Source: a bacterium
GTDB taxonomy: Bacteria; CAIWAD01
Direction: 5' to 3'
NCBI GenBank assembly: GCA_030685015.1
Contig: JAUXWS010000067.1
Coordinates: forward strand, 1 to 64,000
Length of the DNA: 64,000 nt
In this document: positions 24,685-33,169 of the stretch, one piece after another
Layout of the letters: every line of letters starts with the position of its first letter
Position numbering within the stretch: position 1 is the first letter of the stretch
Notes under the pieces: generated by a model
The model's input: only the letters and a program-made list of their open reading frames with translations
The model's database searches: none
Told to the model about the DNA's origin: nothing
Made by a program: the position numbers and the translations under genes

Positions 24685-25436
24685 GGATCCGGCCCGTGCC
24701 GCCCTATCAGGCCCTGGCGGCCATCTACGACCAGCTGATGATGCACGTCGATTATCCCATGTGGGCCGATTACACGCGTGAGCTGTGGCGTCGCCATGGC
24801 GGCGGCCGGCTGGGCAGCGCCTTCGACGCCGCCTGTGGCACGGGACGCTTCCTGGCCGCCTTGAAGGAGCCGCGCCTGCGCCTGGCCGGAGCGGACGGCT
24901 GCGCCGCCATGCTGGAGCAAGCCCGCCGCCGGCTGCCCCGCACCGTGGCCCTCTCCTGCCAGGATCTGCGCGAGCTGGCCATGCCCGGCCGCTGGGATTT
25001 GGTCACCTGCCTCTACGACTCCCTCAACTATCTCGAGGAGACGGACGACCTGCGCAGCGCCCTGGCGCGCCTGGGCGCCCTGGTCGCGCCGCGCGGCCTG
25101 CTCGTCTTCGATGTCTGCACCGAGCGCAACAGCCTGTCCCATTTCAACGACCGCCAGGAGAGCGGGCGCGCCGAGGAGGTGACGTGGGAGCGGCACAGCT
25201 GGTACGACCGACCGGCCCGCCTGCATCACAACGAGTTCCTGCTGGAGGACGAGCAGGGGCGACGCTGGGCGGAGGCGCACCGGCAACGCATATACGCCAT
25301 CGAGGAGGTGGAGGCGGTGGCCGCGGAGGCCGGCTTGTCCCTGCTGGGCCGCTACGCCGACTTCACCCTGCTGCCCGGCAGTGAACAAGCGGACCGCGTC
25401 CACTTCGCGGCGCGGCCGACGGGGAGCCAGGTGTGA
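24681..25436 (+). CDS. Class I SAM-dependent methyltransferase
   Basis: 251 residues, starting with GTG overlapping the pdxA stop. It begins YQALAAIYDQLMMHVDYPMW and has the SAM loop FDAACGTGRFLAAL (about 48-61) and the post-motif CLYDSLNYLEE (about 112-122), which is typical of a widespread family annotated only as methyltransferase (type 11/25). The central insert HSWYDRPARLHHNEF belongs to the same family. Substrate unknown. Confidence 0.85.
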   Translation: MRIRPVPPYQALAAIYDQLMMHVDYPMWADYTRELWRRHGGGRLGSAFDAACGTGRFLAALKEPRLRLAGADGCAAMLEQARRRLPRTVALSCQDLRELAMPGRWDLVTCLYDSLNYLEETDDLRSALARLGALVAPRGLLVFDVCTERNSLSHFNDRQESGRAEEVTWERHSWYDRPARLHHNEFLLEDEQGRRWAEAHRQRIYAIEEVEAVAAEAGLSLLGRYADFTLLPGSEQADRVHFAARPTGSQV

Positions 25437-26140
25437 ACGGAAACGGCAGCGCCGCCACCCTGCCGCTGCTGGAGGCGCGCGGCCTGGAGTTCCAGTACCC
25501 GGGCGGCTTCCGCCTGGGACCCTTGGATCTGCGCCTGTTCGCCGGCGAGCTCGTCTCGCTGGAGGGGGAGCCCGGCGCCGGCAAGTCCACCCTGCTGCGT
25601 CTCCTGGCGGCGCGCCAACGACCGGAGGCCGGCACCCTGCTGCTGCGGCAAGAGCCCCTGGCCGGCCGCCGCTTGACGGAGCTGGCCGCCTGGCGTCGCC
25701 GCCTGGGACTGCTCGACCAGGATGCCGGCTTGCCCGCCCAGCGCAGTCCGCGTGAACTGCTGCGCCTGGCCCTGGCCGCCCACGGCCTGGGCGCCCGTCA
25801 ACGGCGCCAGGAGAGCATGCGCATCCTGGGCGAGACCGGCCTGCTGGCCCGGGCCGATCTGCCCTGCGGCAGCCTCTCCACCGGCCAGGGCCGCTGGGTC
25901 CAGTTGGCCCTGGCGCTGTGCGGCCTGCCCGAGCTCCTCCTCCTGGACGAACCCCTCGCCCACCTTTCCCCCGACCATCAGGTGGAGATGGTGGCCAGTC
26001 TGCGTCGCCTCGCCCGGCGCGGCATGGCCGTCCTTTTTTGCGGCCACGGGGCCATTCCCGGCAGGCGGGAGGATGTGCGCCGACTGCGGCTGGAGCGGGG
26101 CCGTCTCGCGGAACTGCCCGCGGCGGGAGGCCACCGATGA
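25433..26140 (+). CDS. ftsE: ABC transporter ATP-binding protein, divergent FtsE
   Basis: 235 residues with Walker A GEPGAGKST (about 46-54), a signature reading SLSTGQGRW instead of LSGGQ, Walker B LLLLDEPLAHL (about 175-185) and the H-loop in FCGHGA. In FtsE the Q-loop normally reads QDF; here it is LDQDAGL. Overlap with an FtsX-like gene identifies the role: FtsEX couples ATP hydrolysis to peptidoglycan hydrolase activation at division. The divergent signature could alter ATPase activity. Starts with GTG overlapping the methyltransferase stop. Confidence 0.8.
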   Translation: MNGNGSAATLPLLEARGLEFQYPGGFRLGPLDLRLFAGELVSLEGEPGAGKSTLLRLLAARQRPEAGTLLLRQEPLAGRRLTELAAWRRRLGLLDQDAGLPAQRSPRELLRLALAAHGLGARQRRQESMRILGETGLLARADLPCGSLSTGQGRWVQLALALCGLPELLLLDEPLAHLSPDHQVEMVASLRRLARRGMAVLFCGHGAIPGRREDVRRLRLERGRLAELPAAGGHR

Positions 26141-26982
26141 TCTGGCTGCTCGAAGGCCTGCGGCTGCTGCTGCGCTCACGCTCCCGCAGCGCCCTGCTGG
26201 TGCTGTGCTGGAGCTTGACCCTGCTCGCGGCCGGAGCGCTCGGCTGGGTGCTGGGCAACAGCCGGCAATTCCGCAGCGCCCTGGCCGGACGCGTCCCGGC
26301 GGAATGCTATCTGGACCAGGAGGACGAAGGCGTGCGGGAGGCGGTGCGCCGGGTGCTGGCCGCCGGCACAGCGCTGGAATGGGCCGGCTACCTCGACCGC
26401 GCGGCGGCCGCCGCCGAGTTCGAGGCCGGCTTCGGCGTGGACGTGCGGGCCCTGCTGGGGGAGAATCCTTTTCCCCCCACTGTGCTGCTCCGGGTGCGGC
26501 CGGAGGCCTCCGCGGCGGAACTGGAACGGCACCTGGGCCAGCTGGAGGAGCTGCCCGGCGTGAGTGGCACCCATGTGGATCGTCAATTGTTGGGGGATCT
26601 GGGGCGCCAGATGCGGCGGCTGGGCATCATCGTGCTGGGCGCGGGCCTGCTCCTGGCCGCCCTCACGGCCGGCCTGCTGGCGGCCGCCGTGCGCAGCCTG
26701 GACCGGGCCTTCCAGGGCGAGGCGGCGCTGCTCGTGCGCCAGGGGGCGCGGCCCTGGCAGCTCTTCCTGCCCCCCGCCACAGCCCTGGTCCTGCCGGCGG
26801 CGGCGACGGCCCTCGTCGCCCTCGCCCTGTTGCGCTTCCTGGGTGGACTCGCCGACCGGCTGGACCTGCCCGCCGCCGGCTCGGCGCCCGGGTCGCTGGC
26901 CATCGGGATCGCTCTGCCGCTGGCCCTGGGCCTGCTCCATCTGGCGCGGCGGGCGCGGCGACGGGTGGCGGCGGGTGAGTAG
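26137..26982 (+). CDS. ftsX: Cell division protein FtsX
   Basis: 281 residues with the FtsX layout: an N-terminal membrane helix (about 19-37), a periplasmic domain of ~140 residues containing LLGENPFPPTVLLRV, then three membrane helices (about 168-190, 208-232, 250-268). The GENPFP motif is the strongest family mark. It forms the membrane half of FtsEX with the gene directly upstream (ATGA overlap) and ends the dusB-pdxA-ftsEX operon. Confidence 0.85.
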   Translation: MIWLLEGLRLLLRSRSRSALLVLCWSLTLLAAGALGWVLGNSRQFRSALAGRVPAECYLDQEDEGVREAVRRVLAAGTALEWAGYLDRAAAAAEFEAGFGVDVRALLGENPFPPTVLLRVRPEASAAELERHLGQLEELPGVSGTHVDRQLLGDLGRQMRRLGIIVLGAGLLLAALTAGLLAAAVRSLDRAFQGEAALLVRQGARPWQLFLPPATALVLPAAATALVALALLRFLGGLADRLDLPAAGSAPGSLAIGIALPLALGLLHLARRARRRVAAGE

Positions 26983-27018
26983 GGTCAAGGGTGCACACCC
27001 ACCAGTTCAAGGGATGCC

Positions 27019-28098
27019 ATGAGGATATTGTTCATCACACCGACCACCGACAGTGCCCACTTGGTGAAATGGGTTGTGGCCGCCCGCTCGAAGGGTCATG
27101 AGATTGAGATCCTGTGCCATGCCCCCTGTACGAGTGCATTGGGTCTTCCCGTTACTGTCGTTCCTACCGATACAAGCTTCATGGCGAAATGCTTCGGTCG
27201 CCTGCGCTTCATCTTCGTCTGCAGAAGCCTGATTCGACGGTTCAGACCTGATTTGGTCCAGGTCCACTTCATGGATCCCACTTTGAATGTACTGGGCTGG
27301 GCACACACCAAACCGTTGTTGGTCTCAGTTTGGGGCAGTGATGTTGCCATGCCTCGCAATGCGGTCAACGAGTTGTTCAGACGCTACGGGTTGCGATCAG
27401 CCGACATCGTGACGGCCACCAACCCTCTCCTCGAGTACATGGTCAGATCCCATGTGGGGCTGAGCGCCAAAGTGGAAGTGATCCCATTTGGAATAGATCT
27501 CGACCTCTTCCAACCAGGCTTCCCACCGCCTCGCACACCCTTTCGGATCGGCTTCGTCAAACACCTGGAGCCCGTTTATGGCTACGATATCTTGATCAAG
27601 GCCGCCGCCCTGATGCACCGTGAAATCGGCTCCATGGAACTGGTGATCGTGGGAGGCGGCAGCCGACTCAACCACGCACGCGGGCTGGTGCAGGAGCTTG
27701 GAATCAATGATATGGTGAGCTTCTTGGGCCGGGTACCCAATGATCAGCTTCCTGGCTTGTTGGGCGGTTTCCATGCCTTGGCCATGCCCTCCCTCAGCGA
27801 GAGCTTCGGGGTCAGCGCCCTGGAGGCTTCCGCTTGCGGCGTGCCGGTGGTGGCTAGCCGCACAGGCGGTATCCCGGATGTGGTGCGCGATGGTGAGACA
27901 GGGTTCCTGGTTCCACCAAGGGATCCCGCTGCATTGGCTGAACGGCTGGCTTGGCTGGCTGGACATCCGAGTGAAGCCAGCCGAATGGGCGCAGAAGGCC
28001 GACGCTTCGTGGAGCGGCACTACAACTGGACTGCTTGCGCCGAGCGGATGGAGTTGGTGCAGCAACAACTTGTTGCCGCTTATGCAAGCAAGGCGTGA
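27019..28098 (+). CDS. Glycosyltransferase family 4
   Basis: 359 residues, GT-B fold. The N-terminal domain starts MRILFITPTTDSAHLVKWV; the C-terminal domain has IGFVKHLEPVYGYDILIKA, the E-x7-E nucleotide-sugar motif in SESFGVSALEAS (about 258-269) and GGIPDVVRDGETGFLVPP. It likely transfers a hexose from a nucleotide sugar onto a lipid-linked glycan at the inner membrane. Base composition is visibly lower in GC than the ftsX operon just upstream. Confidence 0.88.
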   Translation: MRILFITPTTDSAHLVKWVVAARSKGHEIEILCHAPCTSALGLPVTVVPTDTSFMAKCFGRLRFIFVCRSLIRRFRPDLVQVHFMDPTLNVLGWAHTKPLLVSVWGSDVAMPRNAVNELFRRYGLRSADIVTATNPLLEYMVRSHVGLSAKVEVIPFGIDLDLFQPGFPPPRTPFRIGFVKHLEPVYGYDILIKAAALMHREIGSMELVIVGGGSRLNHARGLVQELGINDMVSFLGRVPNDQLPGLLGGFHALAMPSLSESFGVSALEASACGVPVVASRTGGIPDVVRDGETGFLVPPRDPAALAERLAWLAGHPSEASRMGAEGRRFVERHYNWTACAERMELVQQQLVAAYASKA

Positions 28099-28125
28099 AC
28101 ACATGCCGGCACAAGTCATGCTATG

Positions 28126-29385
28126 TCACGACTTAAGCAATTCCAGATATCTACGTGCCAGGAGGCCTCGCTCGAATTGAGCCAGATCCATGATGGGAAG
28201 CGGATAGCTTGGGCCGTTGAGGCAGCGATCCATCAGCCGCTCGATGCCACGGCAAATAGCATCCGCATCCGTCGCTGGTGTGACTTCGCCCATATCCCGC
28301 GAAGTCACAAAGTCTGCCAGGATGCCGGGAGGCGCGCTAACAAGCAGGGGCTTAGCCAGGCGGCAGGCCTCAAAGAGTTTACCCGTATATACACGATCCA
28401 CGTTCGGTTTCTCGAAGAGCATGATCAGGATGGCATGGGACGCTGCCTGGATCTCCAAGGCCTGTCGGTGTGGCAGGAAACCCAGGAATTCCATGCGGGA
28501 TGTGGTAAGCAATCCAGCCACACGGTCTCGTTCGATGGGCGAAACATGACCTGCGATCTGTAATACCAAGCGACAGGCCAAATCCCCGCGGCGTTTCTCA
28601 AGAAGCTGCATGGCCTCCATCATCTTCTGCAGGCTGTGCGGCCCGTTAACCCCGCCAATGCTGCCGGCATAAGTCAGAAGAAAGCGTCCATCGCGGGGTG
28701 ACTCAGGCAAGTTGCTTGGGAAATCCTCTTCGTCGTAACCATTGGTGATGAGGTGCGCAGTGCTTGGCCGCTTGAGCTGACTTTGAATCCACTTATCCAG
28801 ACCAGGTGTACATGTGATCACGAGGTCCGCCTGGTTGACGGTCAAGTGTTCGAGCATGCGCTGCGTCCAGCGGAACCATGAGGTGTTGGGTGACATCTGG
28901 GGATCAAGTGCCCAGCTGTCCCGGAAATCAAGGACTAAGCGCAGCTCTTTTCTCCAGTATCGCAGCAGGGGAACAAGCAGCGACATGCTGTTGGGCGGGC
29001 TGGTGATCAGCACAGTGCGGATGCCGCGTGCGTGAATCAACTTCCGGGCGGCGGTGAACATGGCTGGCAGATATCGGAAGCGATTGTCAGGAAAGGGCAG
29101 GAAGGTTCTCAGGATACGACCAGCCAAGCGAAGTGAGGAGGCTCGGTTAGCATGGTCGATGATGTTGGGCATAACGGGATTGGTGCTGGCGACTTCGATG
29201 GGAATGCCCGTCAACTCATGATCCAGGCTTTGATCGGCATCGCGCGATTCGAATCCACCGGTCAATACCACGAGAGGCTGATCAAGCCGGTGTAGGTACT
29301 TGGCCAGCTTTACCATGCGCACCGAACCACCGCTCCCCACGAATGGATGAAAGTCGTACGCTATCAACAAGATCGGAGTCGACAT
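28126..29385 (-). CDS. Glycosyltransferase family 4 (WbuB/PimB-like)
   Basis: 419 residues, transcribed against its neighbours. The N-terminus LLIAYDFHPFVGSGGSVRM and the C-terminal 'GKLFEACRLAKPLLVSAP' are the usual GT4 donor-site elements; LTYAGSIGGVNGPHSL opens the second domain. It converges on the GT4 gene at 27019 with a 27-bp gap and diverges from the one at 29519. Reversed orientation and lower GC suggest this island was assembled by insertion. Confidence 0.82.
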   Translation of the reverse strand: MSTPILLIAYDFHPFVGSGGSVRMVKLAKYLHRLDQPLVVLTGGFESRDADQSLDHELTGIPIEVASTNPVMPNIIDHANRASSLRLAGRILRTFLPFPDNRFRYLPAMFTAARKLIHARGIRTVLITSPPNSMSLLVPLLRYWRKELRLVLDFRDSWALDPQMSPNTSWFRWTQRMLEHLTVNQADLVITCTPGLDKWIQSQLKRPSTAHLITNGYDEEDFPSNLPESPRDGRFLLTYAGSIGGVNGPHSLQKMMEAMQLLEKRRGDLACRLVLQIAGHVSPIERDRVAGLLTTSRMEFLGFLPHRQALEIQAASHAILIMLFEKPNVDRVYTGKLFEACRLAKPLLVSAPPGILADFVTSRDMGEVTPATDADAICRGIERLMDRCLNGPSYPLPIMDLAQFERGLLARRYLELLKS

Positions 29386-29518
29386 GCCATTCTTCCAGTT
29401 GGATAATCAAACCTGTGTGGAAGGTAGTAGTTCATCGTGGGGATGGGATGTCTCACGATGCCCACACTTGCCAAACCTGGTATACACTGAGTATTCATTC
29501 AGATAAGGACTGAACATT

Positions 29519-30640
29519 ATGCGAATCGCCATCGACGGGCGGGCCATCATGCCTCAGCTGGACGGCATTGGACGATACTCCCACTGTCTGATCGAAGGAT
29601 TGCGACAATTGGATACGCGAAACGAGTATATCGTCTACGTCACCCACCCGCATTTCTCGTTTCCCTCCGACTCCAACTTTCGTGAAGCTCTGCTGCCGTA
29701 TCGCTATGTCCACCCGTACACCATCATGGCTTTCCATCGTGAACTGCATGCCCAGAAGGTGGACTTGTTGTTTGCCCCGTTCTTCTTCGCTCCGCCATTG
29801 TTTCGTGGCCCGACCATTTTGACTGTCCACGACTTGATCTGGGTCAAGCAACCAGGACTGCAAGCGAAGCCGGGAAACCCACTGGAGCTGGTCAAGATTA
29901 TCGCCCATAGGACCATCGTTCCATACTCATTGCGACGCGCCGCAGAAGTGATCACTGTCAGCCACTCCACCGCGGCTGACCTACATCGGCTTGACCCCTC
30001 CTTGTCAGACCGGGTCACGGTGATCACCCCGGGAATCGACCATCTCCCGTGCGGAGAGGATCCGTTGCCATTGTCGGATCGGGACTCTTATGTGTTGTTT
30101 GTCGGGAACTCAAAACCCTATAAGAACATGGCTGGTGTGATAGAGTGCTTCGAACGTTTGACGGCGAACGAACCATTCGACACGCTTCGATTGAAGATTC
30201 CCGGGCGCCGGGACAATTTCCGCACAATCATCCAAGAGCAAATCAATCGGAGTAGTTGTCGTGATCGGGTCGACTTGTTGGGGCCAGTTGATGAAGTCTC
30301 CCTAGTCGATTTGTATCGACGGGCACGGCTACTGCTCTTTCCATCCCGCTATGAAGGTTTCGGCTTCCCCGTGCTGGAAGCGATGGCCTTTGGGACGCCG
30401 GTCGTCACGTCCAATTGCAGTTCCTTGCCCGAAGTCGCCGGAGACGCCGCCGTCCTGGTCGACCCGGAGGACATTCCACAAATGGCGCGGGCTTGCGCGG
30501 CTCTGCTTGGGGATCCAGTCCGGATGCAGTCTCTGGTCGAGCGAGGACGGCGCCGAGTCCTGGACTACCGCTGGGAGGAATGCGCGCGGCAGGTCCATGC
30601 GGTTCTGCTGCGTGCCGGCCGGCCCTTCCTTGGGGCTTGA
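29519..30640 (+). CDS. Glycosyltransferase family 4 (WbaZ/mannosyltransferase-like)
   Basis: 373 residues. MRIAIDGRAIMPQLDGIGRY at the N-terminus, LTVHDLIWV, VSHSTAADL, YVLFVGNSKPYKNM and FPSRYEGFGFPVLEAMAFGTP (E-x7-E) define a GT4 enzyme close to O-antigen mannosyl or rhamnosyl transferases. The first two thirds are low in GC, and the last ~80 codons return to the high GC of the downstream genes. The 133-bp divergent gap upstream includes an AT-rich promoter-like run with TATACACT at 29481. Confidence 0.86.
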   Translation: MRIAIDGRAIMPQLDGIGRYSHCLIEGLRQLDTRNEYIVYVTHPHFSFPSDSNFREALLPYRYVHPYTIMAFHRELHAQKVDLLFAPFFFAPPLFRGPTILTVHDLIWVKQPGLQAKPGNPLELVKIIAHRTIVPYSLRRAAEVITVSHSTAADLHRLDPSLSDRVTVITPGIDHLPCGEDPLPLSDRDSYVLFVGNSKPYKNMAGVIECFERLTANEPFDTLRLKIPGRRDNFRTIIQEQINRSSCRDRVDLLGPVDEVSLVDLYRRARLLLFPSRYEGFGFPVLEAMAFGTPVVTSNCSSLPEVAGDAAVLVDPEDIPQMARACAALLGDPVRMQSLVERGRRRVLDYRWEECARQVHAVLLRAGRPFLGA

Positions 30641-30644
30641 TTGC

Positions 30645-30652
30645 TACCTTCG
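30645..30652 (+). promoter_or_regulatory. Candidate -7 box TACCTTCG upstream of the O-antigen ligase-like gene
   Basis: TACCTTCG sits between the preceding stop and the GTG at 30680. It fits the TAnnTT box series in this window and would place the transcript start after the alternative TTG start at 30641. Confidence 0.25.
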
Positions 30653-30679
30653 CGCGTCGTAGTCGAACCCGGAGCGCCC

Positions 30680-32014
30680 GTGCATCGCGTCGTCTGCGCC
30701 GTGACCGGCCATGCCAGGCGAACCTGGCCGGCCCTGGTGGCGGCACCCCTCATCGCAGTGAGCACCAGCCTTGCCTTCGATGAACCCGCCTGGATCCTTC
30801 TGCCCGCGGCGCTGGCAATTCTCTTGTTGTGCATGCTGATCCAGGACATGGCCGTATTCCTGTTGGCCTTCTTCCCCCTCCTCTGCTTCCACCACGTGTC
30901 CCAATTGAACCTGCTCTTCGCCGTGTTCGGCGTGCTGGCGTTGCTGCTGGGACGCTGGGTTGAACGTGACCGGCAGAGGCCGCTCACGTGGCTGGAATTG
31001 GGCCTGCTGGCGATCGCCACCCTGGCCTACTTGCCAGTCCTGCGCGTCGACAATCAACTTGAGACAACTGTCTGGTGGGCCTACGACTTCCTGCCCCTGG
31101 TCCTTTACGTGCTTCTGTGCGGCCGGCTGGTGGCAGCGGAGACGTTGCGCCACACGGCGAAGCTCTTCGTGGTGATCGCTTCGGTGGCCGCAGTAACGGT
31201 CATTGCCGACGGACTGCTCCATCCACATGTCAGAGCCGTTGGGTTGGTTGACTCGTACCCCACCGGCGTCGCCTTCGATCTGGTGCCATTCTTCCCGATC
31301 GCCCTCGGCCTCTTCGGTGACCGCGATACGCGAATTCTGGGAATCGCCGGGTCCCTGCTCATACTGCTTGCCCTGTTCTTCACGGGAACACGGATGCCTT
31401 TCTTCATCGCCTGCCTTTCGGCCCTTCCCTTCTTCAAGCTGAGGCATGCCGGCTTGTATCTGTTCATAGGGCTGGGGATCCTTTTCGCCATGCAGTCCGG
31501 CGGCGGCCTGGTAAGCCGCTACAATGCCATCGAGGTAGAACAGGGAGTGGCCCAGAGCACCGACGCCTCCACTGTCATCAGGCTGCTACAGTGGGTCCTA
31601 TCGCTGAAGATCCTCCAGGTGCACGGCTGGCTGGGGATAGGCTTCGGCCAGTACCGCGAGATGGCCCAGTCCCTCTTCCCGGACCCAACAATGGTCCTCG
31701 GGCACTCCCACAATGCGCTGCTGGAGAAAATGGTCCAGGTGGGGATCCCCGTGGCCCTGTTCTACTTCTTTGTCATCAGCACCCTGATCTGGATCAACTG
31801 GAGATGCTACTTCCTCATGCGCCGCGACTTGACTCCAGCAGATGAACGGTTGCTGCTGGGCTTTGGCCTGGGCGCCTGCGCCCTGCTGGCGTGCGGCGTC
31901 TCCGACGCGGTTCTCAGCGGTCACAACCAGCCCATTCTGTTCTGGATGGTGATGGCTTGCTGGTCCCTCTTCACCCGCATCGCCCCCCGGCCCACCGGGG
32001 GGGCACCGGCATGA
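30680..32014 (+). CDS. O-antigen ligase/polymerase-like membrane protein
   Basis: 444 residues with about ten hydrophobic segments and a large loop rich in polar residues (about 270-330, 'SRYNAIEVEQGV'). The segment 'WLGIGFGQYREMAQSLFP', then 'HSHNALLEKMVQVGIPVALFYFF', carries the H-N/G-x-G pattern of the Wzy/WaaL (O-antigen ligase) family, which joins polysaccharide to lipid A core or polymerises it at the periplasmic face. GTG 30680 follows GGAG at 5-base spacing; an upstream TTG at 30641 is less likely. Its stop overlaps the next start (ATGA). Confidence 0.78.
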   Translation: MHRVVCAVTGHARRTWPALVAAPLIAVSTSLAFDEPAWILLPAALAILLLCMLIQDMAVFLLAFFPLLCFHHVSQLNLLFAVFGVLALLLGRWVERDRQRPLTWLELGLLAIATLAYLPVLRVDNQLETTVWWAYDFLPLVLYVLLCGRLVAAETLRHTAKLFVVIASVAAVTVIADGLLHPHVRAVGLVDSYPTGVAFDLVPFFPIALGLFGDRDTRILGIAGSLLILLALFFTGTRMPFFIACLSALPFFKLRHAGLYLFIGLGILFAMQSGGGLVSRYNAIEVEQGVAQSTDASTVIRLLQWVLSLKILQVHGWLGIGFGQYREMAQSLFPDPTMVLGHSHNALLEKMVQVGIPVALFYFFVISTLIWINWRCYFLMRRDLTPADERLLLGFGLGACALLACGVSDAVLSGHNQPILFWMVMACWSLFTRIAPRPTGGAPA

Positions 32015-33165
32015 CGGCCACGGACCTGATCCTTGGCGCGGTCCTTGGGCTCTCCCTCGCGGGGCTCTTTGCTGCCTATCCGGGCATCCTCCTTGTCTTG
32101 CTTCTCGCACGGCACCGTGCGAGGGACTGGCATGCCGAAGACGACCACTGCCCCACCGTGACCATCTTCCTTGCAGCCTTCAACGAGGAGGGCTTGATCG
32201 AGAAGAAGCTGCAGAACTGCGTCGAGCTGGACTACCCGGCGGAGCGACTGGAGATCCTGGTGGTGTCCGACCAGTCCACCGACCGCACCGCCGAGCTGGT
32301 TGACTGCTTCCCCGATAACAGGGTCCGCAGGGTGGACCTTGGCCACCGCCTGGGCAAGGCGAGCATCATGAGCCGCGCCTTGCCGCTGGCCAAGGGCGAG
32401 ATCCTCGTTGTGACTGACACCAACGTGTTCTTCGCCCGCGACACTCTGCGACGGCTGATGCGCTGGTACGCTGATCCGCGCGTTGGCTTGGTCTCGGGCA
32501 CAGAGCAACGGATCCAGGCGGAGCGACAGCAGTTCCAGGCGGAGACTTGGTACCGCGACTTCGACATTGTCCTGAAATGCGCGGAGGGGCGGATGGGCGC
32601 GACCATGGGGGCCTACGGCGGCATCTACAGCCTGCGCGCTACCTGTTGGCGTGCCATTCCGGACGAGACGCAAAACGAGGATCTTGCCACGACCCTCAAC
32701 GTCCTCCGGCAAGGCTACGCGACCCTCCACGACAGTGAGGCGCTCGCCGAGGAGGCAATCGGCGCCAACCCCGACATGGAGTTCGGGCGGCGCATCCGCA
32801 TCGGCGCGGGCAACTTTCAGTGCCTCGCCTGGAATCTCTGGCTCCTGAATCCACTGCAAGGCTGGAAGAGCCTGTTCTTCTGGTTCCACAAAGTGCCACG
32901 CTGGTTCACGCCGCACCTGCTGATTGTTGCCCTGGCGACGCATCTGGCCCTGGCGTTGCGTGGCCATCTGATGCCGTGGTTGGCGTTGCACCTCGCTCTC
33001 TACGCGGTTGGTCTGTATGGAATCCACCAGAACCGCCGCGGGCTGGGCCGCGGCTGGGTCTCCGCGCTGGGCCATTTCCTGCACATGAACGCCGCGGTAG
33101 GGCTGGGCTTCATCCGCTGGCTGCGCGGGATCCGGGCTGGGACTTGGACACCGACGCGGCTCTGA
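32011..33165 (+). CDS. Membrane-bound glycosyltransferase family 2
   Basis: 384 residues: an N-terminal membrane helix (about 6-32), a GT-A domain and C-terminal membrane helices. The domain has TVTIFLAAFNEEGLIEKKL (about 50-68), LEILVVSDQSTDRTAEL, a donor-metal motif VVTDTNVFF (about 131-139, DTN in place of DxD) and an acceptor-side QNEDLATTLNV (ED motif). This is the layout of processive or polyprenyl-linked GT2 enzymes. It overlaps the ligase-like gene upstream and is 4 bases from the flippase. Confidence 0.87.
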   Translation: MTATDLILGAVLGLSLAGLFAAYPGILLVLLLARHRARDWHAEDDHCPTVTIFLAAFNEEGLIEKKLQNCVELDYPAERLEILVVSDQSTDRTAELVDCFPDNRVRRVDLGHRLGKASIMSRALPLAKGEILVVTDTNVFFARDTLRRLMRWYADPRVGLVSGTEQRIQAERQQFQAETWYRDFDIVLKCAEGRMGATMGAYGGIYSLRATCWRAIPDETQNEDLATTLNVLRQGYATLHDSEALAEEAIGANPDMEFGRRIRIGAGNFQCLAWNLWLLNPLQGWKSLFFWFHKVPRWFTPHLLIVALATHLALALRGHLMPWLALHLALYAVGLYGIHQNRRGLGRGWVSALGHFLHMNAAVGLGFIRWLRGIRAGTWTPTRL

Positions 33166-33169
33166 CGCC

